Assembly (NCBI GenBank): GCA_024280135.1
Contig: JAJRQS010000151.1
Location: 1 to 5,971 of the forward strand
Reading direction: 5' to 3'
Length of the DNA stretch: 5,971 bases
From: Bacteroidota bacterium
GTDB lineage: Bacteria > Bacteroidota > Bacteroidia > Chitinophagales > Saprospiraceae
The notes below the pieces were generated by a model that saw nothing but the letters and a program-made list of their open reading frames with translations, was not told the origin of the DNA and did not search any database. The position numbers and the translations under genes are program-made. Shown one piece after another: positions 1-5,932 of this stretch; the stretch's first letter is position 1; each line of letters opens with the position of its first letter.

Positions 1-986
1 ATCTTCGTATATACCATTGTAAAAAGTATGTGCAAATTGTTCTCTTTCAGAAGATTCGGAAGGAAGCAGACCTGTTGAATTGTGATTTCGTTCTTTTATA
101 TTAATTGCTCTTTTATATTTATAAGTATCGTCATAGAATTCACGAAATTGATTGAGCTGTGGTCTGTGGGAATCTGCTATTTGTGAAAAAGCGACTTCAG
201 CCGAATGACTCCAACGTGTATCGCTTGACCGAATAAGAGAAGTACTCCCCCCATATTCACCTTGATTGAATTTGCGCAAAGATGGACAAGTTGGGCTTCA
301 TCACTAGATCCAAGTTCATAACTGGATCTATTTCCGTAGCTTCGGGGTCATCTGGTGTCAACTGAATGGTTAAGAGGTCTTCGTTTTTTAGGACTCTATT
401 GACCATGTCAAACTGATTGCGCAGTACTTTTGCCATTTAGCCGAATTTGACCAACAGGTTTGCCTTTATATTCGACACCTCCTTTTTCAGTGATTTGGAT
501 ACCTGGTAAATCCTTAAGCAAATCCTTTAAATCTCTTTGATGTGGTTTTCGGAATACACTAAGGTCAAAGCGAATAGTATCTCCAATAACCCGTACCCCT
601 TCATCTTTTGCAGATATAATCAGTTCATCAACATCATAATTCTTTGCATACATCAGTATGGTATCAAGGGTTTGTGGGCAAGAAATAACGGTATCAATAG
701 GAAAGTAAGACAAGTGGTATATTTTCCACTTGATAGAATCTTTACCTACGCAGTCACAATAGAAAACACGCCCGTATTCATCAGATAGGACAAAAGTAAT
801 AGTAGGGTTTTCCTCAATGGTAGCGCATTGCAGCGTCGCAAACTCAATGGGTTGTCCGCTATCCCCATCAAGCAGATACGTCATAGAGGATTGAGCGTAG
901 GTAGACACTCCTGCAATAATGATAATTACTAAAGGAATACAAATTGATTTGCAGTAAATTAACCCAACACGAAATAGTCTTTCCAT
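1..986 (-). pseudogene. Carboxypeptidase-regulatory-like / TonB-receptor-type outer membrane protein, frameshifted twice and cut by the window edge
   Basis: The first frame (986 to 408) encodes 192 residues. It has a signal peptide (hydrophobic residues about 15-27, cleavage near TYAQ), a carboxypeptidase-regulatory-like beta-sandwich domain (about 34-115, with the typical SGQPIEFATL start), then a plug-like segment with GDTIRFDLSVF, DLKDLLKDLPGIQI and EYKGKPVGQIRLNGK. In this family that segment normally leads into a long outer-membrane barrel. Here the frame stops at 408-410. The continuation is in the next frame (VLRNQFDMVNRVLKNEDLL, then LDLVMKPN), entered cleanly if one A is removed from the A4 run at 428-431. 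That frame stops at 257-259. A third frame, open from 297 to position 1, contains RKFNQGEYGGSTSL and continues out of the window, implying a second shift within 257-300. Both shifts have the same sign (one extra base or two lost). The start lies 8 bp after the GLPGLI gene, suggesting co-transcription. Sequencing error is the main alternative to a pseudogene. The barrel assignment of the third-frame part is tentative. Confidence 0.75.
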
Positions 987-994
987 GATTTATA

Positions 995-1762
995 TCAAAA
1001 CGACTCTACACATTCAAATTTATCATTAGTTATAAGATCAGTATCTGAATTCATAAAACTAAAATCAATATAATCCTTTCGTTTAACTTTTATTCGTTCA
1101 ATATCTTGGAATTGTTTTATCTTGTTTGCCATCTGGGAGCAAGAAGAAGCTTTAAACTCAAGTAACTTCATGCGCTGAATGCCTATAGATGCCTCTATCA
1201 CTAATCCTGGTATTCCACGAATCAACTTAAGGTTGTGAGGGACTGGTGTGTTAGAATCAAAAATGACATAATCATCAGAACTTTCTTTTGTTGCTTTAAA
1301 ATATCGGTCATCCCTTTTTTTATATGAAATGGGGCCAATTATTTTCCAACCATCTAAATATTCAGGTTCTTTTACAGTATAGCATTTATTTTCGGTTTTA
1401 GTCTGGTAATAATAATCAACGGACTCTTGATTCATTTCTCGAATAATTATTTCTGGTTTTACCATTATAGTTCGTGCCCCACAAATATGTGCGATAGAAT
1501 CAATTAATTCAAAACTATTGCTTGGCGATTGAATTATTTTATAGATATATCTATTTTCTCTGGCCTGCTTAGCAAATATCTTCTTCAGATTTAAGGGTAA
1601 TCCCTCATTTGAATAATCTGAAACTATACTATAGGTAGCTGTATAACATTGCTTGGAAGTTGCGGAACTCTTCATTCCGGCAAGCAAAAATACGGCCATC
1701 AGGCAAAAGCTAGTGAGCATAGTAACTTTAAGTGGTTTTTGTAAAAAAATAAGGCTTATCAT
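995..1762 (-). CDS. GLPGLI family exported protein
   Basis: This intact 255-residue protein has an N-terminal export signal (basic KPLK, then hydrophobic residues about 15-30, cleavage probably near SSA). It also carries the family's signature in the form RGIPGLVIEA at residues 182-191. The preceding segment (GWKIIGPISYKK, then YFKATKE and YVIFDSNTPVP) matches the usual family layout of a modified-Cys/Lys region, a short beta-strand with a target proline, then the GLPGLI turn. Length is within the normal range. The family is widespread in Bacteroidota, presumed periplasmic or envelope-associated, and has no established biochemical function. It often sits beside TonB-receptor-like proteins, as here, where such a gene begins 8 bp downstream. 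The start at 1762 is preferred over Met15 (1720) because it supplies a positively charged signal-peptide n-region. A terminator lies about 65 bp upstream, so it probably has its own promoter, although I see no clear TAnnTTTG element in that gap. Confidence 0.85.
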   Translation of the reverse strand: MISLIFLQKPLKVTMLTSFCLMAVFLLAGMKSSATSKQCYTATYSIVSDYSNEGLPLNLKKIFAKQARENRYIYKIIQSPSNSFELIDSIAHICGARTIMVKPEIIIREMNQESVDYYYQTKTENKCYTVKEPEYLDGWKIIGPISYKKRDDRYFKATKESSDDYVIFDSNTPVPHNLKLIRGIPGLVIEASIGIQRMKLLEFKASSCSQMANKIKQFQDIERIKVKRKDYIDFSFMNSDTDLITNDKFECVESF

Positions 1763-1826
1763 CAGTCTTTAATTTAATAGGTTTAAGAAATAGATTACAG
1801 CTATGAAGCCATTTTAGTTCTGTACG

Positions 1827-1874
1827 AATAAAAGACTTGAGAATGCATAAATGCTTTTTATGCAGCCTCAAGTC
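1827..1874 (-). terminator. Intrinsic terminator after the small peptide gene
   Basis: On the minus strand, an 8-bp outer stem (GACTTGAG, 1874-1867, with CTCAAGTC, 1841-1834) is followed inward by a 2x2 internal loop. An 8-bp inner stem (TGCATAAA with TTTATGCA, 1864-1857 and 1851-1844) closes on a 5-nt loop. A T-rich tail, TTTTATT, follows at 1833-1827. It lies 18 bp after the small gene's stop codon and points the same way, so it most likely ends that transcript and separates it from the GLPGLI gene. On the plus strand the hairpin has no T-tract, so it acts in one direction only. Confidence 0.8.
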
Positions 1875-1891
1875 TCCAATAGATAACTATT

Positions 1892-2067
1892 TTAGGCCTC
1901 TTCACATTTCCAGCCAGGGGGCAATTTTCCAAAATCTTCACAACCCTTTTCATCAGGAAAGGATGTTTTGGTGCCATCAGGCCCTTCAATAATAACTCCA
2001 GCGTGAAGCATCGGGGTCATAAAGAACAATGCTAAAACAAATACTACTGTCTTTTAAGTATTTTCAT
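1892..2067 (-). pseudogene. Small secreted peptide gene interrupted by a one-base frameshift
   Basis: From ATG at 2067 the reading frame gives MKILKRQ and then TAG (2044-2046). The next frame, read from 2050, encodes TVVFVLALFFMTPMLHAG and goes on to a TAA at 1892-1894. Adding one A to the A4 run at 2052-2055 joins them into a 58-residue peptide starting MKILKKTVVFV. It would have a textbook signal peptide (two basic residues, hydrophobic core, cleavage after LHA) and a mature part of about 35 residues. The mature part is rich in Gly, Asp, Glu, Lys and Pro, with two cysteines (residues 43 and 55) in KGCEDFG and GWKCEE. The two cysteines could form a disulfide in the periplasm or outside the cell. 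A promoter lies about 65 bp upstream and a strong terminator just downstream, so it is a single-gene transcription unit. I do not recognise the family and assign no function. The unit may be truly broken, or intact with a miscalled homopolymer. Confidence 0.65.
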
Positions 2068-2132
2068 AACAAACAATTAAAAGGTTAAACGGGCAAAAAC
2101 ACCCTATCATCCTTATTGTATTCATACCTAAG

Positions 2133-2140
2133 CAAATATA
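2133..2140 (-). promoter_or_regulatory. Bacteroidota-type -7 promoter element for the small peptide gene
   Basis: The minus strand reads TATATTTG, an exact match to the phylum's TAnnTTTG -7 consensus. A TTTTTG sequence lies about 22 nt further upstream (around 2163-2168), an acceptable place for the -33 element. Transcription would start near 2126, giving a leader of about 60 nt before the ATG at 2067. The same TATATTTG, preceded by a similar TTTGTTT, occurs upstream of parC. Confidence 0.6.
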
Positions 2141-2162
2141 AACAAAAAAATTCGATTTTTCC

Positions 2163-2183
2163 CAAAAAGTGGGGTGCTTTTTG
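2163..2183. repeat. 21-bp inverted repeat (hairpin palindrome)
   Basis: CAAAAAG (2163-2169) and CTTTTTG (2177-2183) form perfect 7-bp arms around a TGGGGTG loop. It overlaps or abuts the presumed -33 region of the small peptide gene's promoter, so it could be an operator for a dimeric regulator. A terminator is less likely because no T-tract follows on either strand. Confidence 0.5.
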
Positions 2184-2220
2184 CTTTTGTAATCAATAAA
2201 ATTCGACTAACTAAGTGCAA

Positions 2221-2236
2221 GATAGATAGATAGATA
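2221..2236. repeat. Tetranucleotide microsatellite (GATA)4
   Basis: Four perfect GATA units lie in the gap upstream of the small peptide gene. TGCAAG stands on both sides (2216-2221 and 2239-2244), and a third copy of it occurs at 2321-2326. Short tetranucleotide tracts can change length by slipped-strand mispairing. This one lies about 80 bp upstream of the -7 element, too far to alter core promoter spacing. Confidence 0.7.
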
Positions 2237-2244
2237 AATGCAAG

Positions 2245-2490
2245 TTTTCAACCTGTTTTTATTTAATAAAGCTCAACATTCAGTATAAAATATGGAAATA
2301 GACGTGTAAAATTATTGTTATGCAAGCAATTTGGCTTTATTATATTTAGCTATGACTTTTATTATAGATAATAGAACTTTCGGCCCTCAGAAAAGCACGT
2401 GGTTATTGCTATGTGGCCTAATAAAGAGAAGAAAGCTCCCTTTTACTCCATAAAAAGGCCTGCCTCCCCAATTCCTTAATTAGGTTTACT
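2245..2490. other. AT-rich intergenic region without a recognisable gene
   Basis: I find no convincing coding sequence here. The longest plus-strand reading (ATG at 2352, 33 codons) has no family features. Immediately after the outer-membrane protein gene, the minus strand at 2469-2452 could fold into a weak hairpin (GGGGAGG with CCTTTTT, largely through G-T pairs) ending in T5. This may be that transcript's terminator, but the stem is poor. Confidence 0.5.
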
Positions 2491-3069
2491 TCATTCCCAA
2501 AACCGCCAATTAATCTTCTTTCCACTCTTCTCCCGTTCCTTTTTACGCTTCTTCCTCTTTTTGATCCTTTTCTTTTTTCTTTTTTTATGATTGTCCTTCA
2601 TTTGCTCCACGATGGTCTTACGATAAAAGACATAGCGCAAAGAAATGCCCGTTTGGAAATCAAAAACTTGTTTTCCACGCAAGTGAATAGCGGGCTTGAT
2701 GTCATAGGAAAGAATTAAATTATGAATGGTCATCTCCGCACCGAGGATAGCACTTACCCCAAAAGGATTGATCGAAGTGGCTTCACCATCATAGTTCCAT
2801 GCCTTGTGAAAGCCTCCCCCCATATACATATTAAATCGTCTAGACAAAAGTGGGAAATGTTGCTCTCCCAGTACCGTAATTTGAAATTGATTTTTGCGAA
2901 AGCTATTCTCCAAAACCCCTTCGACTGTCGTCCGCTTGGCTATCTTTTGCTGAAAAGTAAATCCAATTCCTGTACCGATACGGATACCGCCTGCACTAAT
3001 GTAAGATTGTCCCAAGCCTGTCGTAAAACCAACTACTAATATTATTAATACTAAAAAATATTTATACAT
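2491..3069 (-). CDS. Exported, probably outer-membrane beta-barrel protein with a highly basic C-terminal tail
   Basis: This 192-residue protein is of unknown function. Residues 1-20 are a clear signal peptide (MYKYF, a hydrophobic core, cleavage after GLG before Gln21). Residues 22-150 alternate hydrophobic and polar positions with many Gly and aromatic residues (GIGFTFQQKI, FNMYMGGGFHKAWNY, GVSAILGAEM, FQTGISLRYVFYRK). This is the pattern of a small eight-strand-type outer membrane barrel. The last strand seems to be ISLRYVFYR (about 142-150). From about 161 to 185 the chain is almost entirely Lys and Arg with a few Glu, and it ends WRFWE. Outer-membrane barrels normally end at their last strand, so this tail is odd. 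It may interact with lipopolysaccharide, nucleic acid or the cell wall, which is inference. The start follows parC by 57 bp on the same strand, so it may be co-transcribed. The tail-coding DNA (about 2510-2590) is a polypurine run on the minus strand, prone to slippage. Confidence 0.75.
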   Translation of the reverse strand: MYKYFLVLIILVVGFTTGLGQSYISAGGIRIGTGIGFTFQQKIAKRTTVEGVLENSFRKNQFQITVLGEQHFPLLSRRFNMYMGGGFHKAWNYDGEATSINPFGVSAILGAEMTIHNLILSYDIKPAIHLRGKQVFDFQTGISLRYVFYRKTIVEQMKDNHKKRKKKRIKKRKKRKKEREKSGKKINWRFWE

Positions 3070-3127
3070 TGTATTTCTTTTTGTTTAAGCAGAAAAAAAC
3101 GCTGAATCCATTTTTTTAAAACACGTT

Positions 3128-5818
3128 TTACAGGTCAAACTCAATAGTATCCCCAGGCTTCAATTTATCCTTTTTATTTTTAGCCGTTTTCTTGGGTGTT
3201 GCTTTCTTCTTCGTCATTCTCTTTGGTGCCGCTTTCTTCTTCGCCACTGGCTCTTTTGGCAGCTCCGCAGTATCAAACAAATCAGCTTGCACGGGCTCTT
3301 CGACTTTACTCACCTTAATAAGTTTTCTGTCGCTCACCTTATTGCCTTTGGCTTTCCAGCCTTTCACATCAACGAAATCCGATAAGTTAATCGTACTTTC
3401 TAAAGACTTATTATTGGCACGCACTTTATAGGTTACCTTGACATCATCCTCTATCGTGGCAAAAAGCAATTTTGATTTTGGGTGGTCTGAAATAAAACGA
3501 TAGGCTTCATTGATGCCTGTTGTCTCTATTTCAAAACGCTTAATCATCGACCAACCTTTCTCGCCATCAAAATACACTGCACTGACAATTGCATTTGGGT
3601 CATACTTCGTGACGGATATTGTATTATTAATATCAAACTTATTGGTCAGCTCATAATCCAACATACGATATGTGCCATCCTTTTGCAAACAAAGAATCAA
3701 TTCTCCAGTATCAAAATCACCTAGTTTTGTTCCTCGCTTGTTGGTATTTAATTTTCCCGTTAATTCGTCATACCATATAGCTTGTGCACCCAAACTAGAC
3801 ATGCCTTCCTCTTTTAGTACCACCTTGCGTACGGGATATCGGGTGACAATATTACCTTGAGAACCACGCCCCTTGATTTCCAAATCACTAAAACCGTAGT
3901 CAAAAACTTTGTTTCGTGCCGTACAGCCTGGCGTCAAATATATCGTCACCAACTCCGCTTCTCCATTGGGGTTTGCTGAAAAATAGGACACTTTTGACTT
4001 TGGATTTCCTTTTGTCAAATCGTATTCTTTATCTCTCGTGATGCCTTTGACATTAAATCGTTTGGCTCTCGACTTACCGTCTTTACCATCCGAATAAATC
4101 ATGTTGTAAGTGGTCCGTTCATCGCCTTTTTTCCAGACGGCGACATGTAAAATATCTTTTCCGACAAAGGTTTTATCATCAATTCGGGTAACCACACATT
4201 TACCATCCTTTCGGAAAACAATAATATCATCAATGTCAGAGCAGTCACAGACAAACTCATCTTTTTTCATGCTTTTACCTACAAATCCTTCTTTGCGATT
4301 GACGTATAACTTCGAGTTAATAGCAACTACCTGTGTTCTTGAAATAGCATCAAAAGTGGTAATTTCAGTTTTACGCTCTCGACCTTTACCATATTTAGAC
4401 AAAATATTTTTATAATAGTTAATGGCATATTCTGTCAGATTCGCTAGATGATGCATCACTTCTTTGAGCTCTTCCTCTAGTTTTGCAATTCGCTCATCCG
4501 CCTTGAAGGCATTGTATTTAGAAATCCGTTTGATTTTAATTTCGGTCAATCGGATAATATCTTCTTCTGTAATATCCCGTAATAATTGAATACGCTTATC
4601 CCCCTTTTTAACTTTTTCAGAAGGCGTCGAAACGTATTTCATTAATCCTTTTCGGATTACTTTTAAGACCTCCTCCCAAGTTTCGCATTCTTCAATATCC
4701 CGATAGATTCGTTCCTTGATAAATATTTTTTCTAAGCTAGCAAAGTGTAACTTCTCAAGTAAATCTGCTTTCTTAATTTCTAATTCTAAACGTAATAATT
4801 CTTTTGTCGCATCTGTACTATATCTTAACAGATCCAATACGCTGAGAAAATGTGGTTTATTATCCATGATGACACAAGCATTCGGAGAAATGCTTGTCTC
4901 GCATTTTGTGAAAGCATACAGTGCATCAATGGTCACATCTGGTGAGGAGCCTGGTTGTAAAGTAATCAATACCTCTACATTTTTTGCCGTGTTATCGACG
5001 ACCTTTTTAATTTTAATCGTTCCCTTGTCATTTGCTTTGATGATGCTGTCAATCAAGACACTGGTCGTCACCCCAAAAGGCAATTCTGAAATAATTAAAG
5101 ACTTTTTGTCGGGCGCATGTATTTTGGCTCTAACCCGAATCTTGCCCCCTCTTTTTCCTTTGTTGTAGTTGGTTGCATCCATCATTCCTCCGCCTGGAAA
5201 ATCTGGCAATAACTGTGGTGTTCGCCCTTTCAAAAGCGCAATAGAACCTTTGATTAATTCAATAAAATTATGAGGCAATATTTTGGTCGAAAGACCCACT
5301 GCTATCCCCTCTGCGCCTGTTGCAAGCACCATCGGAAACTTCATCGGAAGATTAATCGGTTCATTCTTTCGCCCGTCATAAGACAATTGCCATGGAGTTG
5401 TATCTGGATTAAACGCCACATCCAAAGCGAATTTAGTCAATCGTGCTTCAATATATCTAGGTGCAGCCGCCCGATCGCCTGTCCGAGGATCTCCCCAGTT
5501 ACCTTGCGTATCAATGAGCAAATTCTTCTGTCCGATTTTAACCAATGCATCACCGATTGCGGCATCTCCATGCGGATGGTATTGCATGGTCTGTCCTATG
5601 ACATTGGCGACTTTATGATACCGTCCGTCTTCCATCTGTTTCATGGCATGCATGATGCGTCGTTGCACAGGCTTGAACCCGTCCACGATTGAAGGGACAG
5701 CTCTTTCTAATATTACATAAGATGCATAATCAAGAAAGTACTCTCGATACATCCCTGTCAAACTAATAATTTTGCCCTCTTCGTCGGCAGCAGTGACATC
5801 GTATTTCTTTTTTGCCAT
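3128..5818 (-). CDS. parC: DNA topoisomerase IV subunit A (Bacteroidota ParC type)
   Basis: This is the DNA-breaking and rejoining subunit of the type IIA topoisomerase that decatenates chromosomes, acting as a heterotetramer with ParE. The 896 residues follow the family's order. The winged-helix/tower/coiled-coil breakage-reunion domain spans about 20-490. It contains the quinolone-region helix HPHGDAAIGDALV (81-93) and the catalytic tyrosine in AAPRYIEARL (Tyr122, after Arg121). A beta-pinwheel C-terminal domain spans about 495-840. There is no canonical QRRGGKG GyrA box; the nearest sequence is GRGSQGN at 650-656, which favours ParC over GyrA. Residues about 858-890 are a Lys/Ala/Pro/Thr-rich histone-H1-like tail ending GDTIEFDL. 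The ATG at 5818 is chosen because the protein then begins MAKKKYDV, where homology is expected. A longer open frame would start at a TTG (5938) lying inside the promoter element. The position of E. coli GyrA Ser83 is Ala86 here, while the Asp87 equivalent is kept (Asp90). No parE is visible within the window. Confidence 0.95.
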   Translation of the reverse strand: MAKKKYDVTAADEEGKIISLTGMYREYFLDYASYVILERAVPSIVDGFKPVQRRIMHAMKQMEDGRYHKVANVIGQTMQYHPHGDAAIGDALVKIGQKNLLIDTQGNWGDPRTGDRAAAPRYIEARLTKFALDVAFNPDTTPWQLSYDGRKNEPINLPMKFPMVLATGAEGIAVGLSTKILPHNFIELIKGSIALLKGRTPQLLPDFPGGGMMDATNYNKGKRGGKIRVRAKIHAPDKKSLIISELPFGVTTSVLIDSIIKANDKGTIKIKKVVDNTAKNVEVLITLQPGSSPDVTIDALYAFTKCETSISPNACVIMDNKPHFLSVLDLLRYSTDATKELLRLELEIKKADLLEKLHFASLEKIFIKERIYRDIEECETWEEVLKVIRKGLMKYVSTPSEKVKKGDKRIQLLRDITEEDIIRLTEIKIKRISKYNAFKADERIAKLEEELKEVMHHLANLTEYAINYYKNILSKYGKGRERKTEITTFDAISRTQVVAINSKLYVNRKEGFVGKSMKKDEFVCDCSDIDDIIVFRKDGKCVVTRIDDKTFVGKDILHVAVWKKGDERTTYNMIYSDGKDGKSRAKRFNVKGITRDKEYDLTKGNPKSKVSYFSANPNGEAELVTIYLTPGCTARNKVFDYGFSDLEIKGRGSQGNIVTRYPVRKVVLKEEGMSSLGAQAIWYDELTGKLNTNKRGTKLGDFDTGELILCLQKDGTYRMLDYELTNKFDINNTISVTKYDPNAIVSAVYFDGEKGWSMIKRFEIETTGINEAYRFISDHPKSKLLFATIEDDVKVTYKVRANNKSLESTINLSDFVDVKGWKAKGNKVSDRKLIKVSKVEEPVQADLFDTAELPKEPVAKKKAAPKRMTKKKATPKKTAKNKKDKLKPGDTIEFDL

Positions 5819-5829
5819 TTGGTCTTTTT

Positions 5830-5886
5830 CTATATTCTTTTGTTTCCTTTCGGAAAAACGTCCCACAAAGGTATTAAATGCTTCAT
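5830..5886 (-). CDS. Upstream ORF (18-codon leader peptide) before parC
   Basis: ATG at 5884-5886 opens an 18-codon frame (MKHLIPLWDV, then FPKGNKRI) that ends in TAG at 5830-5832, 11 nt before the parC start and in a different frame. It is preceded, 10 nt away, by GAAAGGAG (5904-5897). This is a near-ideal Shine-Dalgarno sequence, which is notable because genes in this phylum usually lack one and none of the other starts here has one. Ribosomes finishing this frame would end beside the parC start, so translational coupling or leader-type control is possible. The peptide has no run of one amino acid of the kind seen in classic attenuators. Its expression is not shown by sequence alone. Confidence 0.45.
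   Translation of the reverse strand: MKHLIPLWDVFPKGNKRI
5843..5856 (-). promoter_or_regulatory. GAAA-tetraloop hairpin in the parC leader, proximal copy
   Basis: In the RNA, TTTCC (5856-5852) pairs with GGAAA (5847-5843) across a GAAA loop, a 5-bp stem with a stable GNRA tetraloop. It lies 24 nt before the parC ATG and inside the upstream ORF, whose codons it overlaps. It is part of a 14-nt sequence (5845-5858) repeated exactly at 5898-5911. Confidence 0.5.
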
Positions 5887-5895
5887 TATTACAGG

Positions 5896-5909
5896 TCTCC
5901 TTTCGGAAA
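5896..5909 (-). promoter_or_regulatory. GAAA-tetraloop hairpin in the parC leader, distal copy, over the upstream ORF's ribosome-binding site
   Basis: TTTCC (5909-5905) pairs with GGAGA (5900-5896, one T-G pair) around GAAA. The 3' arm is the GGAG of the upstream ORF's Shine-Dalgarno sequence, so folding would hide that ribosome-binding site. The 14 nt TTTTTCCGAAAGGA (5911-5898) are an exact direct repeat of 5858-5845, 53 nt away. Confidence 0.5.
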
Positions 5910-5924
5910 AAAGGAAACGGATCG

Positions 5925-5932
5925 CAAATATA
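5925..5932 (-). promoter_or_regulatory. Bacteroidota-type -7 promoter element for parC
   Basis: The minus strand reads TATATTTG, matching TAnnTTTG exactly, with transcription expected to start near 5918 and a leader of about 100 nt. No clear TTG stands at the expected -33 distance; a TTTG occurs just upstream but too close. The element overlaps codons that an in-frame TTG start at 5938 would use, which argues that translation of parC begins at 5818. Confidence 0.55.

Noticed and set aside
537..788. Plus-strand frame opposite the receptor-like gene
   Set aside because: The minus strand here encodes a clear regulatory-like domain and plug segment. The plus-strand frame has no family features.
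2044..2067. Programmed -1 frameshift in the small peptide gene
   Set aside because: The CTTAAAAGACAG site is a poor slippery sequence because stepping back one base puts tRNA-Lys over TAA. No stimulatory structure is evident. A homopolymer indel is simpler.
2352..2453. Plus-strand 33-codon ORF starting MTFIIDNRTF
   Set aside because: It is short, has no ribosome site or family signature, and lies in AT-rich DNA where such frames occur by chance.
2413..2460. GGCCT and AGGCC inverted pair
   Set aside because: Only 5 bp of stem around a loop of nearly 40 nt, with no complementarity inside. Probably chance.
3070..3127. Possible terminator between parC and the outer-membrane protein gene
   Set aside because: AAAACG near 3125 could pair with CGTTTT across a 22-nt loop followed by T residues, but the stem is short and AT-rich. 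Read-through is at least as likely.
4716..5168. Long plus-strand reading frame inside parC
   Set aside because: It is antisense to the strongly conserved breakage-reunion domain of parC and has no recognisable domain. The other plus-strand frames between 3190 and 5692 were rejected for the same reason.
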